Assembly (NCBI GenBank): GCA_016714015.1
Contig: JADJNZ010000005.1
Coordinates: forward strand, 372,001-436,000
DNA length: 64,000 nt
Source: Gemmatimonadota bacterium
Lineage (GTDB): Bacteria > Gemmatimonadota > Gemmatimonadetes > Gemmatimonadales > Gemmatimonadaceae
Direction of reading: 5' to 3'
Part shown: positions 42,675 to 50,592 of the stretch, piece by piece
How the letters are laid out: every line of letters begins with the position of its first letter
Numbering within the stretch: the first letter of the stretch is position 1
Program-made: the position numbers and the translations under genes
Notes under the pieces: generated by a model
Seen by the model: only the letters and a program-made list of their open reading frames with translations
Database searches by the model: none
What the model was told of the DNA's origin: nothing

Positions 42675-44108
42675 TCAGAAGGTGGCGACGAGTGACGCGA
42701 AGCCCCAGGTGTACGGCAGGGCGCTCCCCGTCTCGCGCAGGAACCGACCGGCGGAGACTCGCGCGATGCCGCCGTCGGCGCGCAGGTGGCGGCTGAGCCG
42801 CCACTGTATCGAGAGGTCGACCTCTTTCCCCACGTCGCGCGCGCTTCCCGGGAGCGCACTCCGGAACACCGCGCCGGCGACATCATAGGCGGCGTCGGCA
42901 TCGGACACGCGTTGGAACGCGTGGAACGCCACGCGTGCACGCACGGGCGGGCGCGGCGAGAACTGCACCACGAGGCGTTCCTCCAACAGGTTCCGACGGC
43001 CGAGCATGTCCGCGAACCCGGCGTAGGCGTGGGCGAGCGGGTACAACTGGTCCCAGGTCTCGCTCTGCGCGGGCGCGCCAGCGGGGGTCCCGCTCGCGCG
43101 GTCGATGCCGAGTGTGATCGCCGGGGCGCCGCGCCACCTCGGTGACAACGTCAGGTCGGTCGCGAGCATCGTCGCGAAGGTCGCGCGTCCGGTGCCGCTC
43201 GCGCGTTGCACGCCGCCCTCCACTTCGAGCACCAGCTCCCGCCGCCCGACCGGGGTCAGGAGTCGGGCGGCGAGCGTCGATCGCTCGGCGCCGGCCACCG
43301 CGCCGACCGCGTCGGTGGATCGCACGAGCAGGGCCGCTTCGAGCACACGCCCGCTCGTCGGCGCACGCCACGACACCTCGCTTCCCAGGAGCGACACGCC
43401 GTCAAGCGCGACATCGCGCGCCTCGGGGAGTATCTGGAGCGGGTGCACCGCGAAGGCGGTGACGGCGACGGACCCGCGACGGACCTCCGCGGACGCGCCC
43501 TCGAAGATGCGCCGCACGTTCGCCCAGTCGAGTGGTGAGAGGATGCGTTCACGGCCCAACTGGAGTTCCTGACGGCCGACGCGCGCGATCACCAGCATCC
43601 CTTGCGCCGACCCGCGCGCCTCGAGGAAGGCGTTGCCGAGATCCAATCGGTCGCGGTCGATCGCTCGCGCCCCTCCGGGCAGCTCCCGGCCCGCCACGTC
43701 CGCCACGCGGCCCTCGACGAACCCCCGCACATGGGAGCCGACATGCAGGTCGGCATGGAGATGCGCGCGCCCGACCAGGAACGCATCGCGGCGCGTGCCT
43801 GGTCCACCGCCAAGGAAGTTGCGCACCGACTCGCCGCGGACCCGGAGATGTCCGCCAAAGGAGATCCAGTGACGCCCCGCGGCGTCGAGATCGACATGCT
43901 TGAGCGCGTCCCACGCGTCCCCGGATGGCTTGGACGACCAATCCTCGCGATACCGCAGGTTCTCGAACGCTGGTCTGGGCGCGGCGGGACGTTCCTGCGC
44001 GACGACGACGGTCGGCATCGCACACGCGAGCAGCGCGGCGAACACCCCGACGTGTGGGCGCTGGCGCGGACGGGGCGATGGTAGGCGGTCGGACCCGATC
44101 CGCGTCAT
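42675..44108 (-). CDS. Alginate-export-type outer-membrane beta-barrel
   Basis: A 477-residue exported protein with a signal (GVFAALLACAMPTVVVAQ). The mature protein starts with FENLRYREDWS and shows the family blocks GRHWISFGGHLRVRGESVRNF, LHADLHVGSHVRGFVEG and VARVGRQELQLGRERIL-type strands, as in the alginate_exp porin family. It is the last gene of the nirK operon and overlaps the SCO gene by four bases. Porins of this family occur near nitrite and nitrous-oxide enzymes; it may admit nitrite or copper (inference). Confidence 0.75.
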   Translation of the reverse strand: MTRIGSDRLPSPRPRQRPHVGVFAALLACAMPTVVVAQERPAAPRPAFENLRYREDWSSKPSGDAWDALKHVDLDAAGRHWISFGGHLRVRGESVRNFLGGGPGTRRDAFLVGRAHLHADLHVGSHVRGFVEGRVADVAGRELPGGARAIDRDRLDLGNAFLEARGSAQGMLVIARVGRQELQLGRERILSPLDWANVRRIFEGASAEVRRGSVAVTAFAVHPLQILPEARDVALDGVSLLGSEVSWRAPTSGRVLEAALLVRSTDAVGAVAGAERSTLAARLLTPVGRRELVLEVEGGVQRASGTGRATFATMLATDLTLSPRWRGAPAITLGIDRASGTPAGAPAQSETWDQLYPLAHAYAGFADMLGRRNLLEERLVVQFSPRPPVRARVAFHAFQRVSDADAAYDVAGAVFRSALPGSARDVGKEVDLSIQWRLSRHLRADGGIARVSAGRFLRETGSALPYTWGFASLVATF

Positions 44109-44740
44109 CGCCGCGGTCGGTGCGAGGCGCGCGCGGCCGCGGTCACGGCCTTGACCAGCGCGTCCCGATCCGCCGGGATGCGCGGGGACTGGAACGAGAC
44201 GACGCCCTGAGGGTCGAGGACCGAGATGATGTTCGAGTGGTCGAAGTCACCGCTCGGGAGCTGCCGATAGCTCACCCCGAGCAGGACCGCGAGCTGTCGT
44301 ACATCGGCCGGAGCCGCGCGGAGCACCAGCCAGCGGTCGTCCAGCGCCATCTTCTCCGCATGTTGCCTGAGTGCCGCCAGGGAGTCGCGCGCCGGGTCGA
44401 ATGACGCGAGCACGAAGCGCACGCGCCCCCGCAGGTCGGCGGGCAACGCGCGCTGCACCGCGAGCATCTCGCTCGTGATGAGGGGGCAGGTCATGGTGCA
44501 CGAGGTGTAGACCATCGCCAGCACCACCGGCTCGCCCCGGAGCTCCGCCAGATCCAACGCCCGTCCGTCGTGATTCGTCCAGCGCCCGGTCACGCGATAC
44601 AGCGAGCGCTCCGAAAGGCCGCTCGCCGGGACCGCCTCCGCTCCCTGTGCTCGACATGCGACGAACGGCAGGAGCGGGACGAGCAGGCCGAACGTGAGCG
44701 CCGCTGCACCATGGCGGAGGGGGATGCGGATCGAGATCAT
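44105..44740 (-). CDS. SCO1/SenC copper chaperone
   Basis: A 211-residue exported thioredoxin-fold protein. Signal region IPLRHGAAALTFGLLVPLLPF. The copper site is YTSCTMTCP (CxxxC) with the distal His in GDFDHSNII. SCO proteins insert copper into CuA sites. Here the neighbours are a copper nitrite reductase and, 15 kb away, a CuA oxidoreductase with its own SCO, so this copy probably serves NirK. It overlaps both neighbours (ATGA), forming nirK-nirV-sco-porin. Confidence 0.85.
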   Translation of the reverse strand: MISIRIPLRHGAAALTFGLLVPLLPFVACRAQGAEAVPASGLSERSLYRVTGRWTNHDGRALDLAELRGEPVVLAMVYTSCTMTCPLITSEMLAVQRALPADLRGRVRFVLASFDPARDSLAALRQHAEKMALDDRWLVLRAAPADVRQLAVLLGVSYRQLPSGDFDHSNIISVLDPQGVVSFQSPRIPADRDALVKAVTAAARASHRPRR

Positions 44741-45606
44741 CGGTCGGGGCGTCCGGAAGGAGGAGAGGGGTCCCGCGCCAACCGGAACCCGAGAGTACCG
44801 AGTGCGTACGACCCGCGAAGTGATCCGCGTACCGCGTAGCGCATGAACGCGGCGAAGTTGCCGGGATCCGCGGCGAGGGCCGCGCCACCGGCGCAGAAGA
44901 GCCCGTCGTCCGGCGTGCCATCCCCGCGGGACTCACCGCTGGTGACCACCGAGTTGAAGTCATCGACCCATTCCCACGGGCCGCCATGCAATCCCGCTAT
45001 GCCCTCGTCGCTCGCTGGGGACGGCGAGGGCCTCGCCTCGGTCCCCGCCTCGGTCCCCGCCTGCGCATACGACCCGATCAGGAACGTCTGCAACCGTTCC
45101 GGCGTCGGCCCAACGCTCCGAACGAACCGGCTCGCCGCCAACTCCCACTCCGCGGTCGATGGCAGGCGCGCGCTACTCCACTGTGCGTACGCCTGGGCCG
45201 CGAACCACGACACGTGCACCACAGGGGCCGATGGCGCCGCGGTGGCCCCGAGCACCGTGTCGCTCTCCCAGTGCCGCAGGTAGGTCGGATCGGCCGCGAT
45301 GCGCGGCACCCGCGATCGCCGCCAGCCTGGATTCGCCTTGACGAATCGGAGGAAGTCCGCGTTGCTCACGGCGCGCTCGGCGAGCAGGAAGCCCGGCACT
45401 CGCACTCCGGTGTCCGCGACGCCCGCGAGATAGAAGGGGCGCACGTGCCCCGACGCCACCGGGCGGTAGCGGGGGGCGGACGCCGACTGGGCGGAGGCGT
45501 CACCCACGCCTCCGCCCAGCAGGCCGACCATCCACATCCCGACGATCACTCCACGGGTCACCACGGACGCCATCGCACGGGGGACGCCGCGGGCGATGGG
45601 TCGCAT
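44737..45606 (-). CDS. nirV: FGE-sulfatase-domain protein, NirV-like
   Basis: A 289-residue exported protein with the formylglycine-generating-enzyme fold: FLLAERAVSNADFLRFVKAN, VHVSWFAAQAYAQWSSARLPSTAEWELA, and the closing RGSLRGSYALGTLGFRLARD. Proteins of this type next to nirK are called NirV; their role is not firmly known. The pair of active-site Cys of true FGE is not visible, only one Cys (LFCAGGAALA) in the right area. Three bases separate it from nirK. A tandem 12-bp repeat at 45036-45059 gives AGTEAGTE. Confidence 0.8.
   Translation of the reverse strand: MRPIARGVPRAMASVVTRGVIVGMWMVGLLGGGVGDASAQSASAPRYRPVASGHVRPFYLAGVADTGVRVPGFLLAERAVSNADFLRFVKANPGWRRSRVPRIAADPTYLRHWESDTVLGATAAPSAPVVHVSWFAAQAYAQWSSARLPSTAEWELAASRFVRSVGPTPERLQTFLIGSYAQAGTEAGTEARPSPSPASDEGIAGLHGGPWEWVDDFNSVVTSGESRGDGTPDDGLFCAGGAALAADPGNFAAFMRYAVRGSLRGSYALGTLGFRLARDPSPPSGRPDR
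45036..45059. repeat. Tandem 12-bp repeat inside the nirV-like gene
   Basis: CCTCGGTCCCCG occurs twice in tandem in the coding sequence and adds four residues (AGTE twice in the protein). It keeps frame and probably arose by slippage. Confidence 0.7.
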
Positions 45607-45609
45607 CGG

Positions 45610-47100
45610 TCAGTGCCCGCCGCTGCCGGCCGCGCGCACGCGCGACACGTCTCGCAGGCTCACGAGGTCCGACGCCCGATTCCCGAAGTTGGTGCGCACG
45701 TACGAGAGGACCGCCGCGATGTCCGTGTCGGACAGGCCCAGACTCGGCATCACGCCGTTGAACTTCTGTCCGTTCACCGTGACCTCGCCCGAGAGTCCGT
45801 GCAGGACGACCCCGATCGCGCGATCCTTGTCGGCCATGAGGTAGTCGCTCCGCGCCAGCGGCGGGAAGGCCCCCGCCGTCCCCTCGCCACCCAACTGGTG
45901 GCACGCCGCGCAGTTGGCCGCGTAGACCTGCTGGCCGCGCGCCAGGAGTTCCGCGCGAGGCAGCTCGCGCTCGGTCGCCGCGGCCGCCACGCGCGGCATC
46001 GCCTGCACCGCACCGCCTTCGGGCAGATACACCACGTCGTTCTGCTTGCCGGAGTAGACGACCGCGTTCGCATCGCCGTCGACCCGCAGCATGCCGAGCG
46101 CGCCCTTGTTGAAGGCGCGGAAGATCGAGTGGTCGACCAGGATGTACGTCCCGGGCACGTCGAGCCGCATGTCGACGATCGCCGATCCGCCCGCGGGGAC
46201 CAGCGTGGTCTGCACGTCGCGCTGGTTCGCGAGCGAGCCGCCCTCGGTGTGGACGCGGTCGAAGATCTCGCCGATCACGTGGAAGCTCGATACGAGGTTC
46301 GGCCCACCGTTGCCCACGAACATGCGGACGGTCTCGCCCACCTTCGCCTGCAACGCGTTCTCGCCCGCCAGTGCGCCGACCGAGCCGTTGAACACCACGT
46401 ACTCGGGGTCCTCGTGCAACGCCTTCTCCATGTCGAACGGCTGGATGCCCGAGGCGCCGTGGCGGCCCGCGGTGTAGAACTCGCTCTGCATCACGTAGAA
46501 CTCGCGATCGACGGGCGTGAGGCCCTCCTTCGGTTCCACGAGGATGAGGCCGTACATCCCGTTGGCGATGTGCATGCCCACGGGGGCGGTCGCGCAGTGA
46601 TAGACGTAGAGGCCCGGATTGAGCGCCGCGAACGTGAACTGCGACGAGTGCCCGGGCGCCGTCAGCGAGGCCGCCGCCCCGCCGCCGGGGCCGGTCACCG
46701 CATGCAGGTCGATGTTGTGCGGCATCTTGCTCGACGGGTGGTTGTTCAGGTGGAACTCCACCTCATCACCCGAGCGGACACGGAGCATCGGCCCCGGGAC
46801 CGAGCCACCGAACGTCCAGAACGTGTACTCCACCCCGTCGGCGAGCCGCTTCTTCACTTCACGCGTCTCGAGATTGACCACGATCCTCGCCGGACTGCGC
46901 CGCGTGATCGGGGCGGGTACCGCCGGTGCGTACGCCACCTGCAGCGTCTCCACGGGCATCGCACCACTCGGCCGGTCCGCGAGGGGATCACGCATGGCGG
47001 GATCGGCCGGTGTGCAAGCCGAGACGACCAGCAGGCCCAGCGCGAGGGCGACCGCCGGCGTACGAAGCCACACGACAGGGGCAGAGGACGGACGATGCAT
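45610..47100 (-). CDS. nirK: Copper nitrite reductase with fused C-terminal cytochrome c
   Basis: A 496-residue lipoprotein (VVSAC, Cys 29). Two cupredoxin domains (about 70-190 and 195-340) carry all the copper ligands: type 1 His 128, Cys 169, His 177, Met 182 (MPHNIDLHAV; YVYHCATAPVGMH); type 2 His 133, His 168, His 324; and catalytic Asp 131 and His 274 (SSFHVIG). A cytochrome c domain follows, with CAACH at 397-401 and a probable Met ligand at 451 (NGVMPSLGL). The fusion supplies its own electron entry. It reduces nitrite to NO in the periplasm. Start ATG 47100; an upstream 30-residue extension is low complexity. Confidence 0.95.
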   Translation of the reverse strand: MHRPSSAPVVWLRTPAVALALGLLVVSACTPADPAMRDPLADRPSGAMPVETLQVAYAPAVPAPITRRSPARIVVNLETREVKKRLADGVEYTFWTFGGSVPGPMLRVRSGDEVEFHLNNHPSSKMPHNIDLHAVTGPGGGAAASLTAPGHSSQFTFAALNPGLYVYHCATAPVGMHIANGMYGLILVEPKEGLTPVDREFYVMQSEFYTAGRHGASGIQPFDMEKALHEDPEYVVFNGSVGALAGENALQAKVGETVRMFVGNGGPNLVSSFHVIGEIFDRVHTEGGSLANQRDVQTTLVPAGGSAIVDMRLDVPGTYILVDHSIFRAFNKGALGMLRVDGDANAVVYSGKQNDVVYLPEGGAVQAMPRVAAAATERELPRAELLARGQQVYAANCAACHQLGGEGTAGAFPPLARSDYLMADKDRAIGVVLHGLSGEVTVNGQKFNGVMPSLGLSDTDIAAVLSYVRTNFGNRASDLVSLRDVSRVRAAGSGGH

Positions 47101-47218
47101 GCTCGGGCTCGATGGGGGGGATGGAGGGCGACCGGGACTGCGGGGGTGGCCGCAATCTAGGGAGCGCCCCCGCGGCCGGAGAGCAGGCAAGCCCCGACCG
47201 CCGCGCCGGAGGATGCCT

Positions 47219-47253
47219 GACAGTCGCGTCCGCGAGACACGGACGCGACTGTC
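47219..47253 (-). terminator. Strong hairpin between DUF2249 gene and nirK
   Basis: A perfect 14-bp stem (GACAGTCGCGTCCG and its complement) with a 7-base loop lies 26 bases after the stop of the DUF2249 gene at 47279. It separates the regulator-to-DUF2249 unit from nirK. The bases 47101-47218 must then hold the nirK promoter; I see no FNR-type TTGAT-N4-ATCAA site in them. Confidence 0.75.
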
Positions 47254-47278
47254 CGCCTCTGCCGCCCGGCAGGGGCGT

Positions 47279-47509
47279 TCAGCGCCGCGAGATCGTCACG
47301 CGCCACTCCTCGGGCCCCTGCGCGAGGTATTCCCACTCGAACGCCCCAGCGCGTTCCGCCTCGAACTGGTAACGCAGCGGCACCGGGTCGTGGTCGTTCA
47401 CCAGCGTGAACGACTCGCCCGGCGCGAGCGCGTCGAACGTGCGGAAGATGGTGGCGTGCTTCTCGCGCGGCGGGATGACGCGCACGTCCAGCAGGGTCGG
47501 GGTCGCCAT
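47279..47509 (-). CDS. Small DUF2249 protein
   Basis: A 76-residue protein consisting of one DUF2249 domain: LDVRVIPPREKHATIFRTFD, LVNDHDPVPLRYQFEAE and WEYLAQGPEEWRVTISRR. The family has a TusA/SirA-like fold. It often occurs in bacterial clusters for nitrogen-oxide reduction or with hemerythrin domains, but its biochemical role is unproven. It lies 22 bases after a second DUF2249-type gene, in the same operon. Confidence 0.85.
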   Translation of the reverse strand: MATPTLLDVRVIPPREKHATIFRTFDALAPGESFTLVNDHDPVPLRYQFEAERAGAFEWEYLAQGPEEWRVTISRR

Positions 47510-47531
47510 GGCGATGCTCCGGATGTCGAGG

Positions 47532-48017
47532 TCAGGCCGTCGCGACGCGACGGATCAGGAGATGCACGAGCCCCGGCGATGGCTCCCGGAGCTCGTGCGT
47601 GAAGCCCCGCTCCGCGAGATGCGGGAGCAGGAGATGGGGGACCCGCGCGTTCACCTGCAGCAAGGTCCCGTTGGGCGGCAGCGTCTCGAGTGCGGCGAGC
47701 GTGTGGGCCATCGGCTCGGGCGGCTCCATCTCCCGCACGTCGAGCACGACGAGCGGCGGATGGAACCAGATGCGCCAGTCATCGGGCGCGAGGGCTTCGC
47801 TGTGGTGCGCGAACCCGTGCCGCTCCATCACGCGATACAGCGGCGCCGGTTCGAAGATCGCGCGCACCAGCAGCGCGCCACCGTCCGGCACCGCGGCGCG
47901 CGCCGCCATGATGCGGGCGAACGGCTCCTCTCCGCGGCGCAGCTCGTCCCGCACATCGGCGGTCACGATCCGCGCCGGGGCGATCAGGCGCACCGCCAGC
48001 GGCAGGTCGTCGGTCAT
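47532..48017 (-). CDS. DUF2249-related protein
   Basis: A 161-residue cytoplasmic protein. Its second half is DUF2249-like (PPLVVLDVREMEPPEPMAHT, LPPNGTLLQVNARVPHLLLP, GFTHELREPSPGLVHLLIRR); the first half appears to be a more diverged copy (ADVRDELRRGEEPFARIMAA; LLVRAIFEPAPLYRVMERHG). So this seems a two-domain version. It overlaps the membrane protein gene (ATGA). Role inferred only from the denitrification context. Confidence 0.75.
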   Translation of the reverse strand: MTDDLPLAVRLIAPARIVTADVRDELRRGEEPFARIMAARAAVPDGGALLVRAIFEPAPLYRVMERHGFAHHSEALAPDDWRIWFHPPLVVLDVREMEPPEPMAHTLAALETLPPNGTLLQVNARVPHLLLPHLAERGFTHELREPSPGLVHLLIRRVATA

Positions 48018-49261
48018 GGCCGCCTCCGGGCGATGGCGAATATCTGGGCCACCATCGCCACTGCGCCGAGCGCGAACGCGCCGGCACCGGCGGTGGCGAG
48101 GTGGGTCGTCGCGGTCCCGACACCGGCGAGGAGGCCCGCGGTACCGATCACGAGCGACCAGGTGGCCACCATCGCGATGTCGGCACGATAAAGGTCGGCC
48201 ACCCGCGGCAGCGGCTGCCGGCCCGCGAGCGGACCGAAGTGGCGGTGCCACACCAGGAACGGCACGATCTTGTATTGGAAGGCCCCCACGTACAGCGCGA
48301 ACGCCAGGATCGCCGCCGTGGTGGCGAAGCTCGCGAGACGTGGGGCCGGAGACGAGATGCGGGAGAGCACGCCGACCGCGGCCGCGAGCGCGAGGAGACC
48401 GAGCGCCACGGCCGCGAGCCACAGCCCCGGATCGAGGTGGCGGCGGGACCGCCGCACGTAGTACGCGCGCGCCTGCAGCACGAAGCTCAACGCCCCGGCA
48501 CCGAGGAGCGCGGGAGCCAGCCACCGGCGAACGACATCGGCATGATGACCCAGCGCGAGTACCCCGGCACCGGTGCCCACGGACGCCGCGGCCCAGCGAC
48601 CCAGCGACCCGCGCGCCCCATGGCTCAGCAGGAACATCGGCAGGAGGCGCTGCGAGACGCCGATCACCACCAGCGATACCCAGCCCGAGAGTGCGACGGT
48701 CAGGTGCGTCGCCACGGCGAGGGCATGCGCGATACCCAGGATGCCCCACCGCAGGTCGGACGCGAGCGCTACGCCGAGGACGATCGTGATGCCGAGGAAC
48801 GTCGCGGCGCCCGCGAGCGCCCACCAGGTGAGGTCCCGCGTCGAGGATCGCCGCAGCGTGGCGCCCAGATTGACCACGAAGGCGCCGAGCGAGACGCCGA
48901 GCGCGATGCCTCCGGCCGCGGCCACTCCGGGCCCGGCGCGCACGAGACCCGCGACGAGGAGCAGGAGCCCCACCACATGGATCGCCCCCCCCGCCCACGC
49001 CACCGTGCGCCACGCGATTGGCTGTCCGAGCGCGACCGGGAGGAACTGGTAGAGCGCCCCCAGGATGGACGTGCTGATCCACCCGAGCGTGAACAGATGC
49101 GTCACGGCGACCACCGGCGCGGCCGCGTGCATCCCCGCCGCGAGCATGGGCGCCACGTCCACCAGGCCGATCGCGCCGAGCAGCAGGAACAGTTGCGCCG
49201 CCCCGAGATGCGCGACCGGGAGTGCGACAGCCGTCGCCGACCGCGCGCCGACCACCCTCAT
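48014..49261 (-). CDS. Polytopic membrane protein, NnrS / heme-copper oxidase subunit I-like
   Basis: A 415-residue protein with about 11-12 TM helices. Conserved-looking histidines sit in PVAHLGAAQ, VVAVTHLFTLGW, HALAVATHLTVALSGW and FLVWHRHFGP, and the pattern LGALYQFLPVALGQP is reminiscent of cbb3/NorB-type and NnrS membrane proteins. The usual CuB histidine set of a heme-copper oxidase is not complete, so it is probably not a terminal reductase; a heme-binding or NO-stress role like that of NnrS is possible. It overlaps the regulator and a DUF2249 gene at its ends. Confidence 0.65.
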   Translation of the reverse strand: MRVVGARSATAVALPVAHLGAAQLFLLLGAIGLVDVAPMLAAGMHAAAPVVAVTHLFTLGWISTSILGALYQFLPVALGQPIAWRTVAWAGGAIHVVGLLLLVAGLVRAGPGVAAAGGIALGVSLGAFVVNLGATLRRSSTRDLTWWALAGAATFLGITIVLGVALASDLRWGILGIAHALAVATHLTVALSGWVSLVVIGVSQRLLPMFLLSHGARGSLGRWAAASVGTGAGVLALGHHADVVRRWLAPALLGAGALSFVLQARAYYVRRSRRHLDPGLWLAAVALGLLALAAAVGVLSRISSPAPRLASFATTAAILAFALYVGAFQYKIVPFLVWHRHFGPLAGRQPLPRVADLYRADIAMVATWSLVIGTAGLLAGVGTATTHLATAGAGAFALGAVAMVAQIFAIARRRP

Positions 49262-49893
49262 CGCGTGGCCTCCATGACGTACGCGCAGGCCGCGTCGCCC
49301 GACGGGATGAAGCTCACCCGGGCGGGCTCCTCGCCGAGGAGTTCCTGCAGCAGCCCCGACTCGGCGCGACAGGGCACCTGTGTCACCTCGACCAACGCAC
49401 GAATCGGACAGTGGCAGAGGCGAAGCCGCGGCGCGTCGCCACCCATCTCCAACACCGGCATGAACCCGAGGTCGGCGAAGACCCGCGCCACCTCCTCGAG
49501 GCGCGCCCCGCCCTCGAGGTGAGCCACGCGGGCCATCGCCGACGCTCGCACTTCCGCCAGATACTCTTCATAGAAGGCGCGCAGCAACGGCTGCTGTCCG
49601 CGTGCGGCCAGAAAACCGGCGAGGGCGCGCAGCACCTCGCCCTCCCGGCGAGGGAAGAGTGCCTCCGCGTCCGCCGTCAGCGTGAAGCGGATCTCGGGCC
49701 GTCCGGGGCCCCGTCGCCGCGTCCCGCTCCGCGCGACGAGCGCGCGCGACTCGAGTGTCCGCAGGTGCTCGCGCACGGTCTCCACGCTCAGGGACAGTTC
49801 GCGGGCCAGCTCCGGAACCGTCGCGCCGCCGCGCCGCTTGAGGGCGTCGACCAGGGCGCGATGGCTCGGCTGGATCGGTGCGGATGGACGCAT
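49258..49893 (-). CDS. SufR-like winged-helix regulator with four cysteines
   Basis: A 211-residue DNA-binding protein. The N-terminal winged helix (ATVPELARELSLSVETVREH, then wing RRGPGRPEIRFTLT) is followed by a helical domain and Cys 160, 162, 175 and 203. The spacing C162-X12-C175 is that of the SufR 4Fe-4S site (C-X12-C-X13-C-X14-C), the third SufR Cys being absent and the last at nearly the same place. An Fe-S cluster sensing NO or redox state is a reasonable inference. It heads the operon for the NnrS-like and DUF2249 proteins, and is divergent from the ScdA-N gene. Confidence 0.8.
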   Translation of the reverse strand: MRPSAPIQPSHRALVDALKRRGGATVPELARELSLSVETVREHLRTLESRALVARSGTRRRGPGRPEIRFTLTADAEALFPRREGEVLRALAGFLAARGQQPLLRAFYEEYLAEVRASAMARVAHLEGGARLEEVARVFADLGFMPVLEMGGDAPRLRLCHCPIRALVEVTQVPCRAESGLLQELLGEEPARVSFIPSGDAACAYVMEATR

Positions 49894-49995
49894 GAGGTCT
49901 GGGCTAGGGTGCGGCGACCGGCTACGCGTTCAAGTTGGCTTGCGTGTGGACGATAATCAAGGCAATTTCCGTGACAAACAAACCCAGGCGCACTC
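49894..49995. promoter_or_regulatory. Divergent regulator / ScdA-N promoter region
   Basis: This 102-base spacer is AT-rich for the genome. It contains the short inverted repeat CAAG-TTGG-CTTG (49931-49942) and GATAATCAAGG, candidates for binding by the adjacent Fe-S regulator. Neither matches a site I know well. Confidence 0.4.
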
Positions 49996-50205
49996 ATGTC
50001 GTCCCTGCAGCCTACCGATCCGCGTGCCATGACCGTCGACGAACTGATGGCCCGCCATCCCGAGACCATGGCGGTGTTCAATGCCTTCGGCATCGACAGT
50101 TGCTGCGGGGCGCACCGGAGCGTGCACGAGGCGGCCGCCGCGGACGAGGCGGACGAGGCGGCGTTGCTCGACGCCCTCACGCGGGCGATCGGAGCGGGGC
50201 GATGA
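49996..50205 (+). CDS. Stand-alone ScdA/Ric N-terminal domain (DUF542)
   Basis: A 69-residue protein equal to just the N-terminal domain of the Ric/YtfE/ScdA iron-sulfur repair proteins. The sequence MTVDELMARHPETMAVFNAF then GIDSCCGAH shows the paired Cys of that domain. The hemerythrin-like di-iron domain is absent. In full-length Ric proteins this domain helps in repair of nitrosylated Fe-S clusters. It is coupled by ATGA overlap to a small cupin. Function in NO tolerance is inferred from the family and location. Confidence 0.85.
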   Translation: MSSLQPTDPRAMTVDELMARHPETMAVFNAFGIDSCCGAHRSVHEAAAADEADEAALLDALTRAIGAGR

Positions 50206-50525
50206 AGGCGTTCGACGCCCATGCCGCCGCACTTGCGGCCGTGCCGGCGCATCCGGCGCGGCCGGCGACCGCGACGGTTCATGATGCACCGGGGCTACGG
50301 CTCGTGGTCTTTCGTCTCGAGCCAGGGCAATCGGTGGCCCCGCATACGAGCGAGGCGACGGTCCTGATCACCGTCTTGAGCGGCCGAGGTACCATCAGCG
50401 TGGGTGAGGAGCTGGTGGAGGCAGGACCTGGGCACGTGGTCACGCTCGCGCCGGGCGAGCCGCACGGCATGCGCGCGACCGCCGACCGATTCTGTCTGCT
50501 CGCCACGATCGTGCGGCGCTCGTGA
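50202..50525 (+). CDS. Small cupin
   Basis: A 107-residue cupin with motif 1 reduced to SVAPHTSEATVLITVLSGRG (one His, one Glu) and motif 2 as LAPGEPHGMRA. It starts at ATG 50202, overlapping the ScdA-N stop. Similar cupins next to hemerythrin or Ric genes are thought to bind iron or act as chaperones, without proof. The short spacer to the kinase gene (about 70 bases) may hold the kinase promoter. Confidence 0.8.
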   Translation: MKAFDAHAAALAAVPAHPARPATATVHDAPGLRLVVFRLEPGQSVAPHTSEATVLITVLSGRGTISVGEELVEAGPGHVVTLAPGEPHGMRATADRFCLLATIVRRS

Positions 50526-50592
50526 GCGCTGGCGAGGCGGCACCGCCGGGCATATCGTGACGGGGAGCGTACGCCCCCTCAACGGACGATCC

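Noticed and set aside
47101..47278. FNR/NnrR-type box upstream of nirK
   Set aside because: I searched by eye for TTGAT-N4-ATCAA or close forms and found none.
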